Shown here: piece by piece, positions 24,561-37,789 of the stretch
How the letters are laid out: every line of letters starts with the position of its first letter
Numbering within the stretch: the stretch's first letter is position 1
NCBI GenBank assembly: GCA_023333565.1
Contig: JAJKFH010002315.1
Coordinates: 372,001 to 436,000 of the forward strand
Direction: 5' to 3'
From: Puffinus mauretanicus
Taxonomy: Eukaryota; Chordata; Aves; Procellariiformes; Procellariidae
Length of the DNA stretch: 64,000 nucleotides
Notes under the pieces: generated by a model
Databases searched by the model: none
Told to the model about the DNA's origin: nothing
What the model saw: the letters and a program-made list of their open reading frames with translations, nothing else
Position numbers and translations under genes: made by a program

Positions 24561-26270
24561 ACCATGGAATCCAACTTTGCTGTCTTGGACGTAGTGGTAT
24601 CAAAACCATTCGTGTAGTAGTGGCAGTAGTATCAAAAACATGCGCTATGTTAATATACAGGAAAACAGTGTTCCAGATTTGCAACTGGAGTTCTTCCTTT
24701 GAATGTGTTATTTTGGATATCTCCAGTGTATACCAATGTACGCATTGTTGTCGCCCTCAAAGAGAGGCTTCAAACTGTTTGGTCACTCTTTACATTTGTC
24801 TGAGTGAGTGCTCCCTCAGCTTACCTTCCCTGCTTTTCAATATAGGCTTTGAACAAACGTACAGGACTGTTCTCAGGCCATTTTTAGAGAGATCAGCAAA
24901 ACCCTTTATACTAATTATTCTAACACAAATTAAAGCTAACCAACAAATGCAACCAAACCATTCTTTGTCCTCATTCAACAATAACAGTCCCCCAGCCCTG
25001 CTTTGTTCTTTATGGATAGAAATGAGCAGAAAATATTTTATTTTGCTCTAGAAATCAACCTATACCGAGGAAGGCAAAAGGACAGATCACTAATATCAAC
25101 TTCTGTCCAACTCAAGGCCATCAGAACCTTGAAAGCAGCATGAAAATGAGACTTGCTCTGACTCTCAGCCTGAAGGCACATCCTAGCTTGCAGGTTTTTC
25201 CAGAACTTTAAGCAATATAGGTTACTGGGTGCTGGAACTGCTCTCTATGAAGATAGACATAAAGGCAGCTGCAGTGAAGAAATCAACACTTTGCACTACT
25301 TTCAGCAGTGTTACTGTACAGCCCGTCATCCTCCATGGAGCTAAAAAGAAACTATTCTCTCTTTGCATCTCATCCATTAGTACACAGTGAGCGAGAAATC
25401 TATACAGGATTAATTAAGACAAAATGTGTTAAATAAAACATCTCCTTCAACAGTCAAGGATTATATCTCAGCATTTTGTAACAGTCTTGGGAAGTACAGA
25501 TTTATATAGTGGGAAGAGGAAGAAACAGAGGGAGGATGCAACATCAAGGTGCCTTCAGCCAATGCAGCACTGTGAATGGAATCGTGTGGTTGTCATCACA
25601 CCTGAGTACTGCCTTCCTTACCTTCTGCTCAGGTCCGCTGCCAACCGTACTTACTGTATCTTAAACATTTTTTGTTCTATTATTTGTTTCATGAATCTAC
25701 GTCTATATCTGAAATGGAGAAAAATAAGTATTTTCTCCAGTAAGCAGTCAGCCCAGCTACCATACAGAGACCCAAAACTCTAATCCTATCTACATTACTG
25801 TCTACTGTGCAAAGAAAAGCGAGCCCGTTTTCGAAATGCTTATTTACCTAACAGACTATAAAAGGTATCAAGGGAGTCATTCAATTCAATTGGGTCAATC
25901 TTACGTATGTAAATATGTATTTAAATTTGGTAAACATGTACAGTATTTAGAGCATGTGAAGAATGATTCTTCTGTGGAATGGGGCACCTCTTTCAAAAAG
26001 GTTTACACTACTCCAGATAAATTAAACTCCTTTGCACACCAATAATGAAAGCTGAAATCTGCTGGAAAAGAGATGCCCTCTTTTGTTAACTGATTTGAGT
26101 AAACATTGCTGAGCTTTGCAGCATTCTAATTGCAGTTATTAATTAAATGTATTTCAATAAGATTAACTTAGTGGATTTGATATAATATCTAATTTTAAGG
26201 GTAGAAATAAACATTCAGTTTCACATGGGAAATGATTCATTCATGGAAACAATTTCATTATTTAAAGAGT

Positions 26271-26312
26271 GGGGGGGCGTGTGTATACATATATATACAC
26301 ACATATGTATGT
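26271..26312 (+). repeat. G7 run and TA/TG microsatellite
   Basis: Seven G residues, then alternating GT, TA and AC dinucleotides that are nearly self-complementary and could fold on themselves. Confidence 0.8.
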
Positions 26313-27299
26313 TTGCCTACAGGATGAACCCCAACTATGGAAAAAAGCATTACATACATGTGAATGTGTTTCTCTTCCCTGACCTTAAAATGCAAAAATT
26401 TCCTAACAGTAAAATTATTCTGTTTCCCAAAAGTAAAAACATTTTTCTGTTCATCCACTGGAAAAAACAAAATCTTGGTACCTTCAGCCTTGTAGTTAGA
26501 ATACCTCATAAGAGAATAAATCTCTTGATACTGAATTACTATTCCCACTGCTCTACAACCCTGCATTTATTGTGCAACTAGGCTAAGCAGACCTTTGTTA
26601 AAGAAATAGTTTTCTTAAAGAGTTCTCCAAGTAAAAACATCAGACTGCTTGATACATACTTGTTAGAACTCTTAACAGAACAGTTCTGAAATAAATATAT
26701 TTTTGAGGTACTTAATGTCAGTAGTCATTTTTGTAGGAGAAGCTCTTCCACCATCCAATGGCTTATTAAGGAATAATGGAGGGTGGGAGGGGGGACACAC
26801 AGGAAATCAACATATTTCAAGGCTTAGCGTGAAGAGGTTTTCACAGCCATGGCGAAAGCTCTGGAGGTTTCATTTAACAGAAAATTCCTCTCTAGTCCAA
26901 GTTCACACCTCGCATAGCCAGTGAAAGTGCTATGCAATGAGAAACACATTAGACTACACTTATTTATATTAAACCCTAAACAGCAAGTCTAAATAATTTA
27001 GGATTTCTATAGCTTGAAGGGGGAAAAAAAAACTAGTTACCATTTTTGAAGTCTGAAAGTGTGTGCTGTTGGGCCTCTTAGGGACATCAGCTTCCCTTGG
27101 ATGAATGACATGGTACACTTAAGAAAATACAAAACCTTTCGATCGCCCTAATACTCAAAGTTACTTCAGGGGGAGGAAAGCAAGGGAGGAAAGGAAAACA
27201 GTTTGGCTCTTGGCTCAACTTTTCTTAGTAAAAATACAAAAAAAGATAAAAGATAAAATTGAGGCTTGGACATAGATCAGTGAGAACCAGAAAGTCAAG

Positions 27300-27485
27300 A
27301 ACTCGACTGGTGCTCTGTGGCCCTGCAGTGCCCGTGCAGGCACAGCACGGTGCACGCAAGGGCAGGAGCCGCTCGCCCGGGCAGAGGCTGACGGCAGCCG
27401 AAAGAGGGGCTCCTGCAGCCGGGCAGTCCCGCTGCTCAGAGCGGCCACCCCGAATTGCGCGTTACCCCAGCTGGAGCGAAGCTTC
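27300..27485. other. GC-rich CpG islet
   Basis: About 185 bases of GC-rich sequence with CpGs spread through it, flanked on both sides by clearly AT-rich DNA. It includes short inverted repeats such as GTGCC/GGCAC near 27330. Open frames cross it on both strands without any recognised domain. It could be a small promoter or enhancer islet, or the worn remains of an inserted GC-rich sequence. Confidence 0.5.
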
Positions 27486-27621
27486 TGCATGCTGTTTATG
27501 AAGACCCATTTATTTAATCAAATTTATGAACACGTAAATGTCATTTCATAATTTCCCATTCTAAAAAGAGAAAGCGGTATGCCAGAAATGTCCACCCTTT
27601 TTGGAATTTCCAGATACACAG

Positions 27622-27684
27622 TATTTATATATGTATGTGTATTATATATACACAGTGTGTATCTATACATATATATACACATAC
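27622..27684 (+). repeat. TA/TG-rich microsatellite
   Basis: Interrupted TATA, TGTA and CACA dinucleotides over about 60 bases. Confidence 0.85.
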
Positions 27685-29199
27685 TCATTTGTTGATAAAA
27701 GGAAGTATTTAAAAACATGTAAAAATGAAACAGCATGTTTACATTTCATTAAAGGTAAACAGAGCCGATACATTTCTAAATACAGTAATTGAAATATCTT
27801 AATTTCTGTCTTCAAATAGGCTTGTGAAAACTAAGTAACAGTATAACCTGGATTTCTATATGCCCAAACCAAACAACTATGTTCCTATCAATATTCACAT
27901 AGCTGACAGCTGATGTGAGGAAACATTGGGAAGGTGAGGTAGTCCATATGAATTACAGAATTGACCTAACAACTGAAACTGTCCAAAAGTATGAATAATT
28001 TTCTTATAATCACCTTTTTTCCCCTTAATATAACAACGCACAGCATATCGATCATAGCAAAACCTGGAAAGGGTTGCAGAACTTTTTTCTAGGTTCTTGC
28101 GCTAATTCTGCCTTACTCCTAAGCAAACTGAGAAACGGCTCAGGAGAAACCCATTCTCCATCTGACGTCTAGTGTTGTGGATTCAAGAGGCTCAGGTGAT
28201 ACATGGAGAAGCAGCTGAACTTTCCTATAACACGTTGGTTCTTTTCCCTCTGAGGTGATTATTCTTGACAAGTGAGGTTCTGCAAGAACCAATGTATTGC
28301 AGTATATTTGGGTGTAGGTCCAGCTCTCATAAGTGGACCCCATGTTTACTCAGCTTGTGTAAGCAATACTGCTTATTCATTTCATAGGACTGTGCTATGT
28401 CCTATGTGTGTGGAGAGAATGTGGGTCACCTAATATTAGTATCATAATAAAATCAGCTCTTGCAATCAGTCCTAACACCTTCAGCTGACTGCTGTTTTCC
28501 ATTAAAATCTTGTCTTAGATCAAGTTATACAATGAAGTTCAGCTTTCTGCTGCCTCCATTTTCAACAGATTATAATGAACAACATCTTACGTTTGCATAA
28601 TACCTTTAGTAGTGTGTCAGAAAAGAATAAAGTACTCTTTCTAACAAAAGCCTGGTTAGAGTAGAAGACAGAGAGAAATCAAGCAAAAAAAACCTCTTAT
28701 GAACTAGTATTGAATTTCAACATTCTACTTACTTATCCTATAGTATAAATAATTCACACTTGAAAATCTTATTTTCAGAAATGTTTACTGACACAGCAAA
28801 AATCCATGTGAGAGGTTACTGACATGGCATGTAAATGCACACCTAAAAAGACTAGAGCGATCACCAAAAAGATGAGAAAAGAATTAATCTAAGGAGAATA
28901 TCAGCTAAGAAAATACATTGTCCTGAATAAACTATCTGGTAAGTAACAGCTCAGGTACTCTCCTTCATTCAGATCTGTCCCATAATAGACTTCTGTAGTA
29001 TAGATGACTTCTACTACCTTCCAGTCTTTGATATAGTTTATATTTTGATTTGAAGGATGTGAAGAGAAAATTACTAAGAAAAATCTACGAGGATAGGGAA
29101 GCAAAATTTTTTTCAGTCTTTTTAATTTATTCTATTGAAATGAGCTTTGTGGTTTTGAAAACATTAAATAATCCAGCATACTGGAGGAGTACTGAATAG

Positions 29200-29335
29200 A
29201 GTGGGCAGAGGCAGGGCCGTCGGCGCTGGGTGCCCAGAACAACGCTCCGGCAGGGAGGACCAAGAGGGCGGCTGGGGCCTGGAACAGCAGAAGCTGCTGC
29301 AGTGGGGTCTGCGCACAAAGATGCGTGAGGCCCAC
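29200..29335. other. GC-rich islet
   Basis: About 135 bases rich in G and C, with CpGs at the GCCGTCGGCGCTGG segment near 29216 and again at 29245-29270. Minus-strand frames of up to 112 codons overlap it and have no recognisable domain. Confidence 0.45.
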
Positions 29336-29684
29336 AGCTGGAAATACTAACAGCAGCAGCAGCAATGTGTATTTGTCGCTTGCATTAACCAGCTCACACA
29401 ATTCCCCAGTTAAAGATCTGAAGATATTAATTTCTGTAACTCTCCTTGGGTAAAAGAAACTTAACAACAAGAAAAATAAAAAAAAAAATTTAAAATCGTG
29501 TCAAATCCGTTCTGTTTGATTTTGCATGCTGAAATGGCTGTTCTAGTGCACAAATGTTAAAAACTACCCCTCTGAAATGGAGTGGCAGCTCTCTCTCAAC
29601 TACATACCCAAAAAAGGGACTTTTCCTGGAATACTCAGCCAAAATGGGAAGACGAGTAATCAGAGGACAAGAGGAGGCTGCAAT

Positions 29685-29870
29685 GGCGGGGGGTGGTGGT
29701 GGGGTGGGGTGTTAAGTTGGTGTGGAAAACCACAGACAATTGTAAAATCCAAAAGACTGTACCTACAGTGCTGCACAAGAAGCGAGAGACAGTCGAGCCG
29801 CCGCCGAACCAGCGCCCCGGCAGCACAGGGCAGAGATCCCCGGGCTCTCCTTCCTGCGTTCCACTCACCA
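29685..29870. other. G-rich tract followed by CpG-bearing islet
   Basis: A G/T-rich run (GGGGGGTGGTGGTGGGGTGG, about 29688-29707) is followed some 80 bases later by a CpG-bearing GC-rich segment (29785-29850). The G tract has four or more G runs and could form a quadruplex on the plus strand. Confidence 0.5.
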
Positions 29871-30025
29871 CAGCCACTCACATAGTCTTAGCAACCATTA
29901 CACCTTTTAAAGTGAAAAAAGCCGTGAGTGAAAAGGCTTGTTACTTAATACAAAACCGGTTCGGGGAAAGGCATAAAAGCCACACAAAATTTTAAATGCA
30001 ATTATCTTAGATTAGAATATTTGGC

Positions 30026-30420
30026 TTGAAAGATCTGGAGGGTATTGTTTTTGATAAGACAGAGCCACTTGACAAGGCCTGTCACCACTCCAGGTCTCTC
30101 TGTTGTCAACTAAAGATGAAAGGACATCACAAAGAATTAACTTCAGCTTTTAAACATTTTGAAAATGTCAAAGGGGTCATAGCTGATCTATTTCCTTATA
30201 CAGCATATTCACTTGATGAAATTTGTGGTAACAATGTGTTTTTACTTTTCATTCAAATTGGTCTAAAATCCTGGTAATTGATCACAGACTAATGAGAGCT
30301 GACACGGGACCGGTGCGATTGGCTGAGCTTTGTATCAATCACAGCTGCTGCCGGTCCACGCTGTGCATATTAGACTTTCTAATGGCACTAATTGGTGACT
30401 ACAGAAAAAAACTGCTAAGT
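30026..30420. promoter_or_regulatory. Strong candidate conserved enhancer
   Basis: About 400 bases of repeat-free, balanced sequence packed with known factor sites. It has a TAATTG site (30275-30280), an ATCAATCA site (30334-30341, the PBX-HOX type), a CAGCTG E-box right next to it (30342-30347), an inverted CCAAT box (ATTGG, 30318-30322) and further TAAT cores near 30289 and 30379-30393. A 7-base inverted repeat, GGACCGG (30307-30313) and CCGGTCC (30351-30357), brackets the PBX-HOX and E-box sites. An 83-codon frame (30026-30277) covers the first part; it has no domain and I judge it incidental. Developmental enhancers in vertebrates commonly look like this. The target gene cannot be read from the window. 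Confidence 0.45.
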
Positions 30421-31433
30421 CTCCTAGTGTAGTTTCCAGCACCACTTATTTGGTTTCCAGTTACACTAAAGCCAATTTAAGCCCTTTTATAACTAACACC
30501 TTCCTACATGTAGGACCTATTGTTCATGCCTTCTCACAAGCCGTCTAAATAGTCCTTAAAATATTCAGTGAGATGACTCTAAATTAAAAATGGGTCCAAT
30601 CTGTGAAACAGCAGAAGTAAAAGTAGAAGCTAAATATTTGTATTGACCTTTTAGGAGCATTAGCCAAGTCAGTAAAATACCTTAAAGGCATCTTATTATG
30701 CATAGAGAGGCTAAATTTTTAAATCCCATTTAAAATAACATGTGACCACATTTGCTAGAAAGAGATTTTATATTTCCAGAACATATTAGCATCTCTAAAT
30801 ATGAAAGTTATCAGTTAAAACAAGTTGAAATGCTGTTGTATCATGCTAATTCTTCCCCCACCCCCCTATATGATTTGGAGAGAAAGGTCAAGTCTGCTGT
30901 CACTTCCCTCTAACTGATGCTCAGAGACCGTGTGCACTGAGCATGATACATTTAAAAGAAACCAAGCAACCGGCCATTTTCTGCATCAACTGTATTAATC
31001 ATAAACCCTCCATCTTGAGCTAAAACAAGAGATTAGGTGCACAGGAATAAAGGCAGAAAGTTTTCTCTCTGCTCAAAACTGAAGAATCCTTTCCCGTTTT
31101 GGACATGTTCCTTACACTGTGCAGAAGGGTAATAATATTACCTGTAATTTGTAAGATAGACTGCCAAGGAAACAGACATTTAACTACAGATAAACGGTAC
31201 AACTGAACCCTGTTTCACGATAAACAACAGGATGATATATATAGAAAAAGCAGGTGCAGTGGACACCAAGGTAAAGATACGGACTGGGAATGCTGCTGCA
31301 CACCCCATTTTTTCCTGCATACTCGCACATTTTTTCTACACACACACATACATATGTAAGAACACATATTTATATAAATCTCTTGTTAACCACAACATAT
31401 GACTTATTTATACATATGTTTTTTATACATAGA

Positions 31434-31485
31434 TGCACACACACAAATGTGTGTGTGTGTATATAACAGAGAGAGAGAGAGAGAA
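31434..31485 (+). repeat. Compound (AC)n (GT)n (GA)n microsatellite
   Basis: Short AC repeats, then TG/GT dinucleotides (31448-31460), a TATAAC break and about eight GA dinucleotides (31468-31485). Likely length-polymorphic. Confidence 0.9.
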
Positions 31486-34400
31486 TACCTGAGATGAGAA
31501 TGTAATGGATGGGAAGTGGCACTAAGCAATCTGAAATATTTTGTATTTCAAGCCATAATAATAAAAAGAACAAGACAGAGAGACAGAGGTAAAGTTTAGA
31601 ACAAGCAAGTGCTAAGGTTTAGAACAAACAGACCTAATTATGCTGTTTGTTCTGCAACCTGAGATAAAAATAATCCTTAACATATTAACAGGACTGTTCA
31701 GCAATACTTCATATATTCCACTAAGCAATTTGTATTTGCTTAGCAGAAATAGCTTAGGAGAAACAACTATCACCCATGTTTCTCTCCACATTTAAAATGG
31801 AGGGCACATGCAGGAAAACATATTTTAATAAAGCTACAGTCTGTATTTGCAATTATATGCTAAAAAAAAGAAATAATTTACTGTACAATTACTTAAATAT
31901 ATTTCTTTAAAATATTCAGCAAACTGAACAAGGTCACATCATCTGTACAGGCATGGCTCGCTAAATCTTTATTAAGCTACCTATCGTCAGAAGGTAAGAC
32001 AACTGCAGTACCGGCTGTAGGTTTTCTGAATGAGAAAAGGAACAATTCCCAGCAAGATCTACAGACGTCACCCAAGGTAATTGTTCTAAAGCCTTTCCAT
32101 TCAAAACTGTCTCGCTTGTATTTTAAAATGTTTCACTTATGTGAGCCACTGTTACGCCACAGGTAAATTTGATCCCAATTCAAGTAGTCATTGGCATCAG
32201 TAGCACTTAAGCATATAATTACACACGAGTATCATCTCAATGCTTTGCCAAACACAGACATCTGAAGCACACGTTTTATCACTCTGGTCACCCTGTTAAC
32301 CAACAAGTTCCTTATACAAATTACAAAGTAATCTATCTAACTGTATTTTCATAACCTATTTGTGAGGTACACATTCCCCATTCTCACCCTTATTTGATTG
32401 ATATGTAAATGCAGATCTGAGAAGTAATGCAATGGAGTCCACAAGGAGCGAATGATAGAGCAACAGTCGGGAGAGGTGTGGTATAAGGTTTTCGATGCAC
32501 CAAGATCAGATTGTGCCAATACACTGACGCCCTTCAACAACAGTCTGTCCAAAATAAGAAGAGACACGCATAAATGAAGTATTTATTTTAAAGATGCTGA
32601 TATGTATTTTACTGAAAGTAAAATTAAATACATTAACATACAAAATCCTTAATTTGCCAATTTACAAGTGCTGAGAGCTTAGATCGACGGGCAATGCAAC
32701 AATCCCTCCCCCCTCAAATGCATTAGTGCTAGAATATATAAAACAAAACAGAAGGTAGAGAGGCTGTCTACCTTTCTCCCGTGCACACTCTCTCTACGCA
32801 GGTTTTGTAATAAGCAAAGGAAAACTATAACCATTGGTGCTTTGTTGGTTGTTGTCTACTTAGAGCTTACTTGGACTGTGAAGTTATTCTGCATGTGCAC
32901 ATAGAAAGGAGATTTTGTGAAGAGAAACGAGGAGCTATTTTCCAAGGCAGTCTCATTGAGAAGTGAGGAACTCATCACAAATCTTACCAGAAACATTTTT
33001 AAGTCATCCTTCCAAAACTTCTAGCAGGCTCTCAAAAAAGAGCAAAACTCTTTTAAAACTCAATGCATACTGAAAAAAACAAGCCTCTGCAAGAAGCAGC
33101 AAGGTCCCCTTAGCTTTCTCACTTTCTTTTTAGGCCAGAATATATCACAGTGACATTGCAAGCATTTTGGCATAGCAACTTCTAAGAAAGGAGAAGGAAA
33201 GCCCTTGAAGAATATAATTTCCTCATCAAATTATATTTAATGGCAATAATACGCATTTTCTATTTTCAGTCCTAGGATAAAAAGTCAGGCAAAATAATGT
33301 AAAGGCATTTCACATACTGCAGGTGAACTCTGAAGCCCCTATTTTCTAACTAAGAGAGTTTGAGGTTAATCAGTTTAAAATTGCATTGATTTCTATAATC
33401 ATTTTGATTCAGTGAGGTAATAAATTGAAACAAATTATGAGGTACATCTTAAGTATACATTCTATTTTGCTGCTTGTTCAAGATTTGGATATAATATAAG
33501 GAAAAGTAACACTCATCCAGTGGAATTCTCATGGATCTACGGCACTCCCAGAGCCTAACAGGCAAAGCAGAGTCTCTGAAATAATACTTTGAGCAAGGAA
33601 AGATGTGAAAGAAAAATTTAGTTTATCAACAGTTAGTAAACAGAAACGGAAAAATACTAAGAATTTATATAATTCATTTTAGTATGTTGCTTAATCCTGT
33701 TGTATTCGGTAGTGGAACAGAATTACTCTAGCACTAAAGCAACAGAGAATGAGGTTGCTCCCTAAAGGAATCATGGCATTGTTCCTTGTCCTTGGCTGTT
33801 CTCACATTTGCTCTTCTTTACTCATGTCTCATCAAAACACAAACTGGGATCCAGGTCCCTTTTGCAGTTGTACATGAATGCGCACACTGGTTAAAAATGC
33901 ACACACTGGAAAACTGGTTAAACTACAAGCTCCTGGGAGCAGACATGGTGCGCTTTTAGAACATACAGGCATGCATGCAAATACTTAGCAGAAAGTACAG
34001 CAGGGCTCCAGTCCCTGACTGTAACCCTGGGTTTTTGAGCTATCAATACAATCAAAAACAGCAGCAAAATACCAGTGGGATAATCTAGCCACTTAAAGTA
34101 GAGATTCTGGTTCTAATGATGTTTCTACCATTATCTTCCTTCCACAATCTTGATATTCAGAGATCCTCCCTTTCTCTTTTTTAAAGCACAAATTATCTTG
34201 CGGTAACTAAAGTCCCATTTAAAAGCTGATTTTAATCAACTGCTTTGCTAAATTGAGAGAAATTTGACTAAAGCATTCTAATCTGCTCTACGTTAGCAAC
34301 GTTCATAATCAATTTTCACCTCCTCAAGTTTTCTGGACATATCAACTCCCAGAAATTTGATGCTCCAGCACTAGAAATCCCAACTGCTGGAAGCCTGACA

Positions 34401-34547
34401 CAGAATTTATTACTATGAACATGATCCTTTCTTGTTTACAATGTATAACACCCAAAGGGCTATAACAGAATCTGGTCCACAAAGCAGTGAATAATACACA
34501 AATAAATAAAGCCACAGAGCAGATTATTTGCTACGATACAGCACTAT

Positions 34548-34606
34548 TGCTTCACTGGCTTCAATGGAGTTGCTTGTACCAGTTTACCAGCAAAGAATCT
34601 CTCCCA
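34548..34606 (+). repeat. Possible ancient amniote repeat remnant
   Basis: The order TTCACTGGCTTCAATGGAGT, then TGTACCAGTTTACCAGCAAAG, resembles from memory a common old repeat of turtles, crocodiles and birds that reads roughly 'attgacttcaatggag ... tttacaccagc'. The match is short and the family uncertain. Confidence 0.35.
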
Positions 34607-35769
34607 GCACAATAATGTGATAATGATTGTGCTTGTACAGCTCTGTCCATGTGAATTCTCACATACATTTCTAGTCATCCATTAATTAGAGCTTCTAAAA
34701 CCTTGAGTTAGTGATGTGGAGTGATGACATCCCCTTGTGTCCAATACAATGCAGACACCTCCAATACGGGCGATCTATATTTTAGGGAACAAAATTCTGT
34801 ACTATTCTATAGCCAGTATTATTTGCTGAAGCACCAAAGTATTCCCCCGAAATCTTTGACCAGCACTGAACTAGCAGAATCTCGCTTATTTTCAAGATCT
34901 GGGCAGATTACACCATAAGGTGGTATACTGCTGCTAGTACATCAATCACGCTAGGCGATTAAAGCGCCAGGAGTCCCTTCCTTACAGTGAAACCCTGCAT
35001 TCCTGTACTCAACAGGAGGAATTCAGACTGCAAAGGCTTTGGTTTCAAAAAGCTGAATACTTTTTGTGGACTTAAACAAGTATTACCGCAGCATAGTGAA
35101 TCCAGAAACACTCATTTATTTGGAATTAACAGTAATTGCATTTGAAGACAAAAACTTTAAAGATTAAAAAAAGGCAGGCAAGTAAACCTCACTCCCAGAC
35201 ATGCTGTGACTGCTCTAAAAGGCCCATATTTTTTTCCATATGCCTCAGAGTTGTATTTCCTTATGCAATTGTAATAGAGATTTAAAGTCCTGTAGTTGAC
35301 TTTAGCTTTCAGTCTGACTTTTTCTTCCATCTGCTTTTATTTTGGCATCAGACTGGAAAGGATTCTTGAATAGACACAAAGACAAGTAAAATCTGGTCAT
35401 TTCCCAAAACCAAGGTGTACAAGACAGTGGATGTTTTAAGTCCCTCTTCTTGGGTGTCAGCTCCTGGTGAACACCTTTCTGTTGACAAACCAGCATCTCC
35501 TTTGAGCATACTGTGCTTGTAACTGGGTTTGCTCTCTAAAAAAAGATAGTAGATATCAAAATGACTTGTCGGAAAAGCATATTATATTTTTAAAGTGCAA
35601 CATATTTTTTTCCCTAATTCAAAACAGCGAATGTTAAACTTAAAGACTCTTCCTAGTGCATGTTAGTGACAGGCAAAGCTCCCAGAGGGGTGACTGCCTT
35701 CAAAGACAGGTAAATGAGGGCCTATATAAAACAGCCAAGTATTGATGTTGTAGTAAAATTCAAGAAAAA

Positions 35770-35850
35770 CACATTGGCAGACAAGTAAATTTGTCACTAA
35801 TAATTTAATGTAATTTCCCTAAAATGGAGGTAATAGGTACTCAGGGAATA
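35770..35850 (+). repeat. Possible MIR fragment
   Basis: The order CAAGTAAATTTGTCACTAA, TAATTTCCCTAAAATGGAGG, TAATAGGTACTCAGG resembles the middle to 3' part of MIR (ending in its 'aaaatgggg ataatagtacct' segment). Only these short stretches match, so this is tentative. Confidence 0.3.
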
Positions 35851-36514
35851 CACCTCCAGGGTTTACATCAAATGTGCATGTGGAAAATTGTGAAATAATT
35901 TTTTTTTTAAATGTAGATGCTTTGGCTGACATGTTAGTTTATGATGAAAATCGCTCTCCTGAAATGATAAAGGGGAGGGAAAAATATAAGCTTCCAAACA
36001 TACACAACTTATATGTTCTAAAACCATCCCCAAAATGACAACTTGGATACGGAGGCTGCTGAACGCCCAGATCATTTGTTTGTGTTTTAGTTTCCCCTTT
36101 AAAATGATGGACTGCAATTACCAAATAGTAATGAACCAATCATGTCGCAAACACTATTTCCTGTGTCATTCTGAGTTATAGAATCTAATATCAAGTTCAT
36201 TTAAAATATTCCAAAATTGCATATTTTTCTCTGCAGTGAAGTGACAGCTCAAATTGTGTTTAGTTGCAACCATATGACCATGAGCAAATCAAGTATAAAA
36301 ATTTCATTTTCTCTAAGTGTTAATGCAATATTTTTAGCTCAACTCCTACAACGGTTCACTTTGCACCACACAGGAAGGTGCTGGATGCTGCTGAAGTACT
36401 ATTATCAATTATAATGTGGTTTCTATAAATTTTAAACAATACTTATACATCACTCATGTAGGTAAGATTCAGAGAAAGAAAAACCAGAAAAAATCCCCTT
36501 TACTTTTTCAAACA

Positions 36515-36800
36515 GATACGGCTACTATCAGCTATAAATTGAAATTTCACTGTGCAGGTTTAATATGATAAAGGCCTGCAATTTTTTTCCTGGGGAGTAA
36601 GAAAATGGGGGGAGGGACGGCGGGGAAGAAGAGGAGAAAACATAAAAAAGGAAAAATGCAGCTGCCACGAGCTCAGATACTGAACAGAGGAGAAAAGGGA
36701 ACCCAGAAAAAGAAGTACGAATTGATATAAAACCCAAAACTATACTATCTCCATCATATCACATAAAATGGATCAAGATAAACAGTCCACAATAAAGAAT
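36515..36800 (+). repeat. Unnamed dispersed sequence, copy A
   Basis: Shares a collinear series of matches with 39.11-39.37 kb: TATAAATTGAAATT, GTTTAATATGATAAAGGC, ATGCAGCTGCCACGAGC, CTGAACAGAGG, then GAATTGATATAAAA. Between them lie insertions and deletions, including a G-rich stretch (36606-36626) that copy B lacks. By eye the matching parts are about 70-80% identical. I do not recognise the family. Confidence 0.5.
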
Positions 36801-37789
36801 GTATTATCTGCAAATACTACAGTCTGATATCACAGTTGCATGTGCACATACATTTCACCATTACTGGGGGAAAACCTGATCCAGTTTTGCAGCCAGGCAC
36901 AGTAAGACATCTCTGGCTATAAATGCACCTCAGGTTTTCTTACAAACTTGCTGTTTCTTCACACCAATGTGTCGTACATTCATGCTTTCTGCTCCTGTTT
37001 TCCTGTCTTTCTTGCACAAGCGTACATACTCAGGGATGTTACTCTGGGTATATATTCATGGAAGAGGTAATTATTCATGCAACCTCACTCGTATTGCTTG
37101 ACCCATATATAGAACCTTATGCTAAGAGTAGACTGCAAAAGACTACGCCATTAATTGCGAAAACCTCAGCATCATTGGGACCTAATCCTATAAACTGGGA
37201 CACATGCATCTCCTACTGAATAAAGTACTTGGATGCTCACTGGAGAAATTCGACAACTTGTTAGAATAGGACTTACTATGTACACTGCACGCCTGGCAAT
37301 TTTTAACCACAAAGGAGTACAAAAATGCAATGGGCTTACAGTTACAGAGTCACCTCTCACTTCTTTGTACTGAAGCTTCTCTGCAGTCTTTCCAAAGGTT
37401 TTAAAGAAAGGCTGACTTAAAAAAGCCACCTACGTTTTCCCCCTTTGCCTGGTGAGGCCTGAGTGGTTTGTCACACTCTGCTAAGGAATTTTATATTGCA
37501 CAGGCTGTTTTGGGGAAAGCATGCTGCCAGTTAATTCTTATTTAATTAATAAATAAGGATTTATTGATTAAAAATAATAATATCCTCTGAAATGGACTCA
37601 GCATTTTATTACTTTATATATGATTGGCATGATTCACAGTCGTTGAACGTACAAGGGGTTTTGAAAGATCACACTTCTGAGTTAAAGGGGAGGAGAAGGC
37701 ACGGCATTATGTATTGACTTGGTAACGTCCACGCGTTCAGCGAGGAGCAAGACCATGTCACTCTTAACATTCAGACATAACCTCTATAC
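36801..37789. other. Single-copy non-coding DNA
   Basis: No gene or clear repeat. An AT-rich hairpin, CTTATTTA/TAAATAAG with a 5-base loop, lies at 37537-37557. Confidence 0.6.

Larger units (their letters stand above)
24561..30020. other. Single-copy non-coding DNA with GC islets and microsatellites
   Basis: No gene recognised. The longest frames (143 codons at 24620-25051 and about 118 codons at 26225-26581) have no domain. GC islets at 27.3, 29.2 and 29.8 kb and two TA-rich microsatellites are listed separately. Confidence 0.65.
30421..36514. other. AT-rich single-copy non-coding DNA
   Basis: No gene or young repeat recognised. It contains a microsatellite at 31.4 kb, an old repeat remnant at 34.55 kb and possibly a MIR trace at 35.77 kb. 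Confidence 0.65.
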
